A stretch of DNA of 13,947 bases from Acidimicrobiaceae bacterium. Its GTDB lineage: Bacteria; Actinomycetota; Acidimicrobiia; Acidimicrobiales; Acidimicrobiaceae. The notes under the pieces were generated by a model. That model saw only the letters and a program-made list of their open reading frames with translations. It searched no databases and was not told the origin of the DNA. This document shows, piece after piece, positions 7,373 to 13,947 of the stretch. The translations under genes and the position numbers were made by a program. The stretch spans positions 1-13,947 of the forward strand of contig JABEUP010000191.1 in NCBI GenBank assembly GCA_013044365.1. The letters are read 5' to 3'. How positions within the stretch are numbered: the first letter of the stretch is position 1; each line of letters opens with the position of its first letter.

Positions 7373-7476
7373 ACTTTCGTGAACAGCTTTCCTGTAGTTT
7401 TAACAAAATATCAATACCGCTAGATTCATGAAACAGATAAGTATATGGTACAAGGATTAATTGTAGAGGAGCGTGG

Positions 7477-8607
7477 ATGCCAGTAGACAGGTCGAAGAGT
7501 TGGACCCAGACCCTTCTGCATTTCGATTTCACACTTTTCATGGCCACGGTATCAATAGCATTTCTGGGCGTAATAATGATCTATTCGGCCACCAGGGAAA
7601 AACTTCTCCTTGCCGGGCTCAATCCCTACTCGTATCTCGAACGCCAGGCGTTGTACGTAATGTTCGGCATAACCGTTATGTTCGTGCTGCTTACAATTGA
7701 TTATCACCAGTTGGGGAATTTGGGATTCCTATTCTATGGCGGTGTTGTTCTGGCCCTTTTGGCGGTTCTGACGCCGATCGGTAAGAGGGCGCTTGGTTCG
7801 CAGAGGTGGTTTCAGATTGGTCCCCTTCAATTGCAGCCCTCTGAGTTTGCAGCGCTTGCGATCATATTTGCGGTTGCCGCCTATCTTCAGGCTCATCAGG
7901 AGGATGAGATAGATGCAATTATGCTGCTGAGGATCCTTGTGATTGCCGGGGTTCCTATGGTTCTGGTGATCAAGCAGCCGGATATTGGAACTGCGCTGGT
8001 CATGGGATTTGTGCTTTTGACAATGCTCGTTCTTGCGAGAGTTCCGCTCGGATGGCTAACTGTTTTGATTGCTCTTGGGTTAATTGGAGTGGTTGCCATT
8101 GTGGCACTGGGAGTGTTACAGAAATATCAGTTGCAACGCCTTACATCTTTCGTAAATCCCAACACCTCAACATTGCAAAATGGGTACAACCTGGCTCAGT
8201 CGAAAATTGCAATTGGTTCTGGCGGACTCTTTGGCAAAGGGCTGTTCAATGGGACCCAGACGAACCTCTCCTATGTGCCTGAGCAGCAGACAGATTTTAT
8301 TTTCACGGCTGTTGGCGAGCAGCTGGGTTTTGTGGGAGCGGGTGGTCTTTTGCTGATCTATGCCTATATGACATGGCGGGTTTGGTGCATTATGAAGCGC
8401 GCCAAGGATCCGCTGGGAAAGATACTGGTCGGCGGGGTTCTTGGTTTCCTGGCATTTTCAATATTTCAAAACGCAGGCATGACCATGGGTATCATGCCGA
8501 TAACCGGTATTCCTTTGCCATTTCTCAGCTATGGTGGATCAGCTGCCCTTGCATTCTTTGCAGCTATTGGGTTGGTGCTCAATGTTGGCATGAGGAATCC
8601 GCGATGA
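7477..8607 (+). CDS. rodA: RodA-type SEDS peptidoglycan glycosyltransferase
   Basis: This 376-residue polytopic membrane protein has about ten hydrophobic segments. SEDS proteins polymerise lipid II into glycan strands with a class B penicillin-binding protein; RodA serves elongation and FtsW division. Motifs are SQRWFQIGPLQLQPSE (108-123) with Trp111, IKQPDIGTALV (165-175), VPEQQTDFIFTAVGEQLG (267-284) and GIPLPFLSYGGSA (344-356). Asp273 in TDFIF matches the catalytic aspartate of RodA enzymes. The compact length, short N-terminus and PLPFLSYGGS fit RodA better than FtsW, though sequence alone does not settle the role. Start ATG 7477 has AGAGGAG (7465-7471) 5 nt upstream. Its stop overlaps the next start (ATGA), so the DUF151 gene is coupled. 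No penicillin-binding protein or mre gene is adjacent. Confidence 0.92.
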   Translation: MPVDRSKSWTQTLLHFDFTLFMATVSIAFLGVIMIYSATREKLLLAGLNPYSYLERQALYVMFGITVMFVLLTIDYHQLGNLGFLFYGGVVLALLAVLTPIGKRALGSQRWFQIGPLQLQPSEFAALAIIFAVAAYLQAHQEDEIDAIMLLRILVIAGVPMVLVIKQPDIGTALVMGFVLLTMLVLARVPLGWLTVLIALGLIGVVAIVALGVLQKYQLQRLTSFVNPNTSTLQNGYNLAQSKIAIGSGGLFGKGLFNGTQTNLSYVPEQQTDFIFTAVGEQLGFVGAGGLLLIYAYMTWRVWCIMKRAKDPLGKILVGGVLGFLAFSIFQNAGMTMGIMPITGIPLPFLSYGGSAALAFFAAIGLVLNVGMRNPR

Positions 8608-9113
8608 ATGAGGAAATACCTTTACAGACAGGAGAAGTTGATACTGCTGCCGATAGTGTTGGTGAGCAGGCTCTACCCGAAACCGAGAAGCTTCCTGGCC
8701 CGCCGGAGCAACTTCCTAAGTTTCGTCAGGCGGTTGTTGCGAGTGTGGGCGTAAGACTGCCAGAGACATTTGGCCGGCTTAACTTCATAGAGCTGGATGA
8801 GCCAAAGCGGGCGCTTGGTATTCCGATTTCAATTGAGCAAGCGGGAATTATCGCCGGATTGTTGGATGGGTTGAAACCTCCGCGGCCAATGATGGGGGAT
8901 CTTTTTTGTGAGGTTATGACCGCCTTTGATTTCAGTGTTGCCGTGGTCCAGATCACTTGCCGGGAAAATGGTGTATATTTGGCCCAAATTACCTTTACCT
9001 CCGCTTCAGACAGGCCAAGGATGTTTCCCTGCAGACCCTCGGACGGAGTTATATTGGCACTTGGTCAACCGCTGCCGGTCCCAATCCTGATAGATGAGGA
9101 CTTATTCAACTAA
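8604..9113 (+). CDS. DUF151 / bifunctional nuclease (BFN) family protein
   Basis: This 169-residue protein starts at ATG 8604, overlapping the rodA stop in an ATGA junction. GAGGA (8592-8596) lies 7 nt upstream. The frame is open further upstream inside rodA, but that part is out-of-frame rodA sequence. Residues 1-40 are acidic and proline-rich and probably disordered. The BFN/DUF151 domain runs from about 42 to 166, with KPPRPMMGDLFCEVM (91-105) and a CRPSDGVILAL run (143-153) that match the family's PPRPMTHDL and RPSDAIALAL signatures. Plant members were reported to have RNase and DNase activity, but the role of bacterial members is not settled. No signal peptide is visible, so it is probably cytoplasmic. 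It converges on the next gene with 21 nt between stops. Confidence 0.88.
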   Translation: MNEEIPLQTGEVDTAADSVGEQALPETEKLPGPPEQLPKFRQAVVASVGVRLPETFGRLNFIELDEPKRALGIPISIEQAGIIAGLLDGLKPPRPMMGDLFCEVMTAFDFSVAVVQITCRENGVYLAQITFTSASDRPRMFPCRPSDGVILALGQPLPVPILIDEDLFN

Positions 9114-9134
9114 GTACAAAGTAAGGACGTTTCA

Positions 9135-10478
9135 TTAGGTGGAGTTTCCCTCGTGTGAGATCCGCATTAGGACTGCAATCAAGACATAATTGGCCACCAA
9201 TGATGAACCTCCATATGCCACAAACGGTAGAGTTACGCCGGTAAGAGGTAACAATCGAACAATTCCGGCCATGATGAAAAACGACTGGAGTCCGATTATG
9301 GCGGTGAACGAGGCTGCGAGCAGCTTCGAGAAATCACTCTTGGCCCGCAGGGAGGCGCGAAGCCCTGCACCCACTATTAGCAGGAACGCGAAGACGATCG
9401 CTGTGGTTCCAAGCAGACCCATCTCTTCTCCTATAGCGGCGAATATATAGTCACTTGTCACGACCGGGATGATCGTTGGGTGGCCTCGGCCTAAACCAGT
9501 ACCGCCGACGCCCCCGAATCCAAGTGCAAATTGGCCCTGAATCAGCTGGTATCCAATCGTGCTGGCATATTTCCACGGATTTAGCCACACGATGAGCCGC
9601 TCCCTTACATGGAGGAAAAGCAAAGAAGCGAAGATAGTACCAAGTCCAAAGAGACCACCACCCAGTACCAGGTAAGTCTTTCTTGAAGTGGCCAACCACA
9701 GGGTGATGATGAATATCAAAAAGATTAGAAGTGAGAAACCGATGTCTCTTTCGGCAGTCATGATCAAAAGTGAGATACCCCAGGCTGCAAATATCGGACC
9801 GAGCGCCCGGATTTCGAAAAGCGTAACTTTCTTGTCCCCTCCAATCGGGTGGCCCAGGAGTTCCCGTTTTTCAACGAAATAGGAGGAGAAGAAAATTGCA
9901 AGAAGTAATTTTGCCGCTTCAACCGGTTGAAATGTCATTGGTCCGATATGGATCCAGAGCCGAACGCCATTGATATTGATCCCCAGTTTCGGGACTAAAG
10001 GTAGTATGAGGAGCCCGATGCCTCCGACTCCCAAAAGGTAGCGGTAGCGGTCGAGAATTGCGGAATTACGAATGAACCAAAGCGAGGCCAGGTACAGGAT
10101 TACTCCGACCGTACTCCAAATTGCCTGCAATGAGGCTTCGTGATAATCAATTCTGGTGATTATCACGAAGCCGATTCCATTGAGTAGTGAGGCTATCGGC
10201 AAAATAACCGGGTCAGCATTCGGTGCCAGTTTTCTGGTGCCGATATGTGCGGTGAGGCTGAGTGCGATAATGACTGTCAGAATCGGGATGATGTTGGTGG
10301 GTATTGTTGCCGATTTGCCGAGGGACGACACTATATATGCGGATACGGTAATGATTATCGAGATGATTAAGAGGCCGAGTTCTGTGGAGCGCCGCTGGTT
10401 ACGACCGCCAAGCCGGAGTTTGTATCTCCTTTTTTGGTCGTTCACATCGGGTGCGACTAGCAGATTTCCTGAACTCAT
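9135..10478 (-). CDS. Second SEDS-family protein (FtsW/RodA/SpoVE type)
   Basis: This 447-residue polytopic protein resembles the longer actinobacterial SEDS type. A basic cytoplasmic N-terminus (1-33) precedes two hydrophobic segments (about 34-53 and 61-80), then the SEDS core. Core motifs are NGVRLWIHIGPMTFQPVEAAK (170-190, Trp175), ERDIGFSLL (243-251), VVTSDYIFAAIGEEMG (339-354) and LPLTGVTLPFVAYGGSS (410-426). Asp343 aligns with the catalytic aspartate. QPVEAAK replaces the usual QPSE/QPGE. The extra N-terminal segments and the DYIFAAIGEE form recall the RodA of the actinobacterial pknB-pstP-pbpA locus, but none of those genes is here, so I leave it unnamed. ATG 10478 is preceded only by a GAG-rich stretch. 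It is convergent with DUF151 and divergent from ppk1. Confidence 0.9.
   Translation of the reverse strand: MSSGNLLVAPDVNDQKRRYKLRLGGRNQRRSTELGLLIISIIITVSAYIVSSLGKSATIPTNIIPILTVIIALSLTAHIGTRKLAPNADPVILPIASLLNGIGFVIITRIDYHEASLQAIWSTVGVILYLASLWFIRNSAILDRYRYLLGVGGIGLLILPLVPKLGININGVRLWIHIGPMTFQPVEAAKLLLAIFFSSYFVEKRELLGHPIGGDKKVTLFEIRALGPIFAAWGISLLIMTAERDIGFSLLIFLIFIITLWLATSRKTYLVLGGGLFGLGTIFASLLFLHVRERLIVWLNPWKYASTIGYQLIQGQFALGFGGVGGTGLGRGHPTIIPVVTSDYIFAAIGEEMGLLGTTAIVFAFLLIVGAGLRASLRAKSDFSKLLAASFTAIIGLQSFFIMAGIVRLLPLTGVTLPFVAYGGSSLVANYVLIAVLMRISHEGNST
10134..10172. repeat. Perfect 16-bp inverted repeat, 7-nt loop, within the second SEDS gene
   Basis: The arms are 10134-10149 (GGCTTCGTGATAATCA) and 10157-10172 (its exact reverse complement); the loop is 10150-10156. 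On the coding strand the inner 15 bp of each arm cover whole codons: residues 103-107 (GFVII) and 111-115 (DYHEA). The stem would form in the mRNA as well as in single-stranded DNA. A 16-bp exact stem with so short a loop is very unlikely by chance in 14 kb. Confidence 0.95.
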
Positions 10479-10597
10479 ATGGGCTCACTCACTTGTAAAA
10501 TCAGAATTCGCTAAAGGCATAGTAGCCTCTCTGGAACGATTTGACGATAGATTTGGGGCTATTGCGCTTTTGAATTTCTAGTATTGCTGTATGTTAT

Positions 10598-10611
10598 GCC
10601 ACTCATGTGGC
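10598..10611 (+). promoter_or_regulatory. Short inverted repeat before ppk1
   Basis: GCCAC-TCAT-GTGGC is a perfect 5-bp stem with a 4-nt loop, 24 nt before the ppk1 ATG. It could be an operator half-site pair or a small leader hairpin. No ribosome binding site precedes ppk1, and I see no convincing Pho-box-like direct repeat. Confidence 0.3.
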
Positions 10612-10635
10612 GGTTAAATCAAATAGCCTTTTGCT

Positions 10636-12762
10636 ATGGACGCAATGTCAGGTTCGCAGCTAGAGGGTTTTGGAAGTTCCCGGTTTATGAACAGGGAACT
10701 GTCCTGGCTTGATTTTGCCTTGCGGGTTCTTGATCTGGCGGAGGACAAGACGGTTCCGCTTTTGGAAAGGGCCAAGTTTCTGGCGATCCTTTCGGAGGGT
10801 TTGGACGAATTCTTTCAAGTAAGGGTGGCCGGATTAAAGGACCAGTTGGCGGCTGGTGTTCGTTCTTTGAGTCCGGACGGTCTTTCGGTTAGGGAACAGC
10901 TCCAGGCGGTGAGAGCCAAGGTTCTTGTCATTATGGAGCGGATAGACCAGATTTACAATGAGAGTCTTTTGCCATCGCTTTCTGATTCCGGGATAAAGCT
11001 TTTGCGCTGGCATGAACTTTCAGTTGCAGACAGGGAGTATTTGGCTGCTGTTTTTGAGGATACTATCTTTCCGGTTTTGACGCCATTGGCGGTAGATCCC
11101 TCGCACCCATTTCCATATATCTCAAATTTGTCCCTGAATCTTTTGGCTCGGGTGACCGATCCTAGCTCTGGGGTATCCCGGTACGCCAGGGTCAAAATTC
11201 CACCGATTTTGCCGAGGTTTGTATCCCTGCCCGATGGAGTCAGGTTCATTCCGTTGGAGCAGGTGATATCCACCCATCTAGACCAGCTTTTCCCTGAAAT
11301 GGATATCGGTGCTCAATACGTGTTCAGGGTAAGCAGAAACGCCGACCTGACTCTTGAGGAGGAAGAGGCTGACGATCTGCTTGCCTTTGTAGAAATGGAG
11401 CTCAGGCGGCGAAGATTTGGCAGAGCTGTGAGACTGGAATTTCAGAGAGATCCGGATCCAGATGTGGCGGCATTATTGGTCAAAGAGCTACGGCTGCATC
11501 CGGATGACGTTTATGTGTTGAACAGCCCGCTTGATCTTAGCGGTCTATGGGGTGTGTATCAGATCATGCAACCTGATCTGCATGATTCTGACTGGGTCCC
11601 GGTTACACCGGCTTCCTTTGGTGGTTCTGATTCAGGACCGGTGGATGTTTTCGCGACATTGCGTGAAGGTGATGTACTGGTGCATCACCCATATGAATCG
11701 TTTTCCGCAACTGTCGAGAGGTTTATTGAGCAGGCTGCGAATGATCCAGCGGTGTTGGCAATAAAGCAAACTCTGTATAGGACCTCCGGGGATTCTCCCA
11801 TCGTGGCTTCGTTGATTCAAGCTGCTGAATCCGGCAAACAGGTGGCGGTCCTGGTGGAGGTCAAGGCCCGATTCGACGAGCAAGCCAATATAGCGTGGGC
11901 TAGAGCGCTTGAAGAAGCGGGAGTCCATGTCGTCTACGGTCTTGCCGGTTTGAAGACACACCTTAAGGCTGTGTTGGTGGTTCGGCGCGAAGACGATGGC
12001 TCGACTTTGCGTTACTGTCACCTGGGAACGGGAAACTATAATTCTAAGACCGCCAAGTCCTATGAGGACATCGGCATTCTTACCGCAGATGCTGATCTCG
12101 GAGCAGACCTGTCGGAGGTATTCAATCTTCTGACGGGATTTTCAAAAAGGGTCGAATATAAGAAGCTCATTTTGGCTCCGGGCCGATTGAGGCCGAGAAT
12201 TCTGGAGTTCATTTTAGAACAGACTCGTTTGGGCGAGGCAGGCCGAATTGTTATCAAGGTAAATGGATTAATCGATCCTGAGGTAATCGATGCTCTATAC
12301 GTCGCGTCTAATGCCGGTGTTCAGATCGATCTGATAGTGCGCAGCATTTGCTGTTTGAGGCCGGGCGTTACCGGTCTATCGGAGAACATCAGAGTGAAAT
12401 CGATTGTGGGAAGGTTCCTTGAGCACTCACGAATATTTATTTTCGGCGATATGAACACCGGATCAGGAAGGGTTTTAGTTGGATCGGCTGATTTGATGCA
12501 GCGAAATCTGGACCGCCGTATTGAGGCTTTGTTCCCGATCGAGGATCCGCGCCTTCGGCAGCGTGTAATCGAAATTGTGAACCTCGACCTTGAGGATGAT
12601 TGTTCCTCATGGAGATTGCTCGAGAATGGAGACTGGATCAAATCACCTGGGTCTGGGCTGGTGCGAGCCCAGGACCGATTCCAGGAGCTTGCGCTTGAGG
12701 GGTCCACGCCGATACGACGACACGTCAGGAGACTGTGGTTCAGAAGTGGATTCGGTAAGTGA
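10636..12762 (+). CDS. ppk1: Polyphosphate kinase 1
   Basis: This 708-residue enzyme reversibly transfers the ATP gamma-phosphate to polyphosphate. The N-terminal domain carries RFMNRELSWLDF (16-27) and ILSEGLDEFFQVRVAGL (51-67). The core includes DVLVHHPYESF (346-356) and AIKQTLYRTS (375-384). Both phospholipase-D-like lobes are present: GLKTHLKAVLV (438-448) with His442, matching E. coli autophosphorylated His435, and RFLEHSRIFIFG (593-604) with His597, matching His592. RYCHLGTGNYNSKTAKSYEDIG (459-480) is also conserved, split here as RYCHLGTGNYN and SKTAKSYEDIG. Length is normal. ATG 10636 (or 10645) lacks a clear ribosome binding site. The stop overlaps the next start by 4 nt (GTGA), tying it to the CYTH gene. 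Confidence 0.97.
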   Translation: MDAMSGSQLEGFGSSRFMNRELSWLDFALRVLDLAEDKTVPLLERAKFLAILSEGLDEFFQVRVAGLKDQLAAGVRSLSPDGLSVREQLQAVRAKVLVIMERIDQIYNESLLPSLSDSGIKLLRWHELSVADREYLAAVFEDTIFPVLTPLAVDPSHPFPYISNLSLNLLARVTDPSSGVSRYARVKIPPILPRFVSLPDGVRFIPLEQVISTHLDQLFPEMDIGAQYVFRVSRNADLTLEEEEADDLLAFVEMELRRRRFGRAVRLEFQRDPDPDVAALLVKELRLHPDDVYVLNSPLDLSGLWGVYQIMQPDLHDSDWVPVTPASFGGSDSGPVDVFATLREGDVLVHHPYESFSATVERFIEQAANDPAVLAIKQTLYRTSGDSPIVASLIQAAESGKQVAVLVEVKARFDEQANIAWARALEEAGVHVVYGLAGLKTHLKAVLVVRREDDGSTLRYCHLGTGNYNSKTAKSYEDIGILTADADLGADLSEVFNLLTGFSKRVEYKKLILAPGRLRPRILEFILEQTRLGEAGRIVIKVNGLIDPEVIDALYVASNAGVQIDLIVRSICCLRPGVTGLSENIRVKSIVGRFLEHSRIFIFGDMNTGSGRVLVGSADLMQRNLDRRIEALFPIEDPRLRQRVIEIVNLDLEDDCSSWRLLENGDWIKSPGSGLVRAQDRFQELALEGSTPIRRHVRRLWFRSGFGK

Positions 12763-13874
12763 ATTTCGAGGTTGAAACCAAACTAAGCGCCCCTTTTGAT
12801 TTCGTCCTCCCAATCGTGGATTTTGCACAGGCGGGTCTTAGGGTAGCACCCAAGCAGGCAAAGCAGACTCGCACAATCTATTTTGATACGGGTAAATACG
12901 ATCTCTTTTCATGTGGTGCCGCCATGCGCTTCAGAAGCAGCGGTAGCGGAGGTGAAGGCCTAGTTGGAATATGGACTTTGAAGTTTGCGCCCTTTCAGAC
13001 CGGCTATGTGAGTTCAAGGTTTGAATTCGAGGTCATTGCAGATGAATCGCAAGTCCCTGGGGATTTCAAACCGGCCTTGGCGATTTTCGGCGTCACGGAG
13101 CCCCTGTTGAGGCTGGCAATTCTGGATACTTTGAGGCAGGCCGTTCTTTTGGAAACCGAAGACGGTATGGGCGTTATTGAAATCGACGACGATTTGGTTA
13201 AAGTCGAGGAGGGGATGAATAAAGGGCATAGTTTTAGGGAGATAGAAGTTGAGCAGTTGCAGCGGGGCTTTGACACTCAGGCTCAGATAGTTGTGGATTT
13301 CATCCTCTCGTCAGGGGCGTCATATGCCGGGAGTTCCTCAAAGCTGGAACAAGCCATTGAGACCCGCCGTAACAGCAGTTTTATTGCCGGCCTGGTTGAC
13401 CGGTATGACCATTCAGTTGTGAGCGAACTCAGTGTGCTTGCTAGTCTGTGTCTGAGTTTCGATAGGGATGTGCAGTCGGAGAGTCGCCTTCTTGCCCATG
13501 CTTTGCTGGTTGGGTTCCGCGAGGATAGTCTGCGATGGTTTATTTCCGGACTAATATTCCGGTTTTCAAGCAACGGTGTTCTGTTTGACGAATCTGATGG
13601 CGGTTTTCATAAAGTGTTAGTTGATCTTTCAATCCTCCTGGCCAAGAAACTCAGGCTTGATGGACAGGCCGGGTTGATTGATTTGCCGGTGGATAGTCCG
13701 GCAGTTGCCAGAGTATTGCAGTTGGTTCTGGCGAAGGCGGCATCTATGCGAGGTACGGGAGAGCCCGATACTGAATCCTTCGCCGAACTGATAAGGGATT
13801 TACTTTTGTTTCCATGGATTGTGCTTTCGGAGAGCGAAGATTTAGCAGATAGTTTTACCAGAAAATGGTCCTAA
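12759..13874 (+). CDS. CYTH-domain protein with unassigned C-terminal region
   Basis: This 371-residue protein starts at GTG 12759, overlapping the ppk1 stop (GTGA). Residues 1-205 form a CYTH (triphosphate tunnel) domain: the signature EVETK gives Glu4, Glu6 and Lys8. Then come TRTIYFDTGKYDLF (37-50), AMRFR (55-59), WTLKF (72-76), SRFEFEV (86-92), EIDDD (141-145) and FREIEVE (159-165), supplying the charged residues that line the tunnel. CYTH enzymes hydrolyse triphosphates such as PPPi or thiamine triphosphate, or make adenylate or polyphosphate. The coupling to ppk1 points to a polyphosphate or triphosphate substrate, by inference. Residues 206-371 look helical with about three hydrophobic helices. 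They lack the VHDxRVxxRR histidine motif of CHAD, the usual CYTH partner, and I do not recognise them. Confidence 0.85.
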   Translation: MNFEVETKLSAPFDFVLPIVDFAQAGLRVAPKQAKQTRTIYFDTGKYDLFSCGAAMRFRSSGSGGEGLVGIWTLKFAPFQTGYVSSRFEFEVIADESQVPGDFKPALAIFGVTEPLLRLAILDTLRQAVLLETEDGMGVIEIDDDLVKVEEGMNKGHSFREIEVEQLQRGFDTQAQIVVDFILSSGASYAGSSSKLEQAIETRRNSSFIAGLVDRYDHSVVSELSVLASLCLSFDRDVQSESRLLAHALLVGFREDSLRWFISGLIFRFSSNGVLFDESDGGFHKVLVDLSILLAKKLRLDGQAGLIDLPVDSPAVARVLQLVLAKAASMRGTGEPDTESFAELIRDLLLFPWIVLSESEDLADSFTRKWS

Positions 13875-13924
13875 GCATACACGATGTGTTTAGCTGATTT
13901 CAGGTGGAAATTTGTGCCACTGGA

Positions 13925-13930
13925 GAGGAG
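13925..13930 (+). promoter_or_regulatory. Ribosome binding site for a gene leaving the window
   Basis: GAGGAG lies 9 nt before the ATG at 13940, in the 65-nt gap after the CYTH gene. This supports a start there. Confidence 0.5.
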
Positions 13931-13939
13931 TGATCGCCG

Positions 13940-13947
13940 ATGGCAAC
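13940..13947 (+). CDS. Probable start of the next gene (only the first codons visible)
   Basis: ATG GCA and the first two bases of the third codon are all that is visible before the right edge. The only support is the ribosome binding site at 13925-13930 and the same orientation as ppk1 and the CYTH gene. No product can be suggested. Confidence 0.4.

Noticed and set aside
10156..10581. 141-codon plus-strand frame opposite the start of the second SEDS gene
   Set aside because: Most of it is the antisense of a clear membrane-protein gene and it shows no independent motif or ribosome binding site.
13371..13874. CHAD domain in the C-terminus of the CYTH protein
   Set aside because: The expected VHDxRVxxRR-type histidine motif is absent and the few histidines are scattered.

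Overview
The window looks like chromosomal housekeeping DNA from an actinobacterium. The left half has the order DUF948-like protein, DUF6167-like protein, alaS, ruvX, mltG, aroE, which is an actinobacterial arrangement (known from Streptomyces and relatives). Base composition looks moderate rather than very GC-rich, so a low-to-mid GC actinobacterium, for example an acidimicrobial lineage, fits better than Streptomyces or Mycobacterium. That placement is an inference; no rRNA or other taxonomic marker is present.

Region 1 (37-5831, all +) is a tight run of six genes. Two small proteins (one membrane-anchored, one with a hydrophobic N-terminus) overlap by one base and precede alanyl-tRNA synthetase, the RuvX/YqgF RNase H-like protein, the MltG endolytic murein transglycosylase and shikimate dehydrogenase. 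Gaps are 0 to 74 nt, so co-transcription is likely. Region 2 (5832-6251) is a 420-bp convergent gap with no convincing intact gene; it carries only weak traces of a decayed minus-strand reading frame and two short inverted repeats.

Region 3 (6252-7283, -) encodes a long PspA/IM30 protein whose extra C-terminus matches my recollection of the PspA-associated domain PspAA, so it looks like a PspA-PspAA fusion for envelope stress. It diverges, across a 193-bp gap with three short palindromes, from region 4 (7477-9113, +): a RodA-type SEDS glycosyltransferase whose stop overlaps the start of a DUF151/bifunctional-nuclease-family protein. A second, longer SEDS protein (9135-10478, -) converges on this pair with only 21 nt between them. 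Neither SEDS gene has a class B penicillin-binding protein beside it here. The second SEDS gene contains a perfect 16-bp inverted repeat with a 7-nt loop inside its coding sequence.

Region 5 (10636-13874, +) is a two-gene unit for polyphosphate: polyphosphate kinase 1 and, overlapping its stop by 4 nt, a CYTH-domain protein (triphosphate-tunnel fold) with a roughly 160-residue C-terminal part that I cannot assign. A well-placed ribosome binding site and ATG at 13940 suggest another gene runs off the right edge.

The genes most worth following are the ppk1-CYTH pair, the PspA-PspAA fusion, the RodA/DUF151 coupling and the coding-sequence hairpin. I saw no mobile element, CRISPR array, tRNA or rRNA, and no strong intrinsic terminator.
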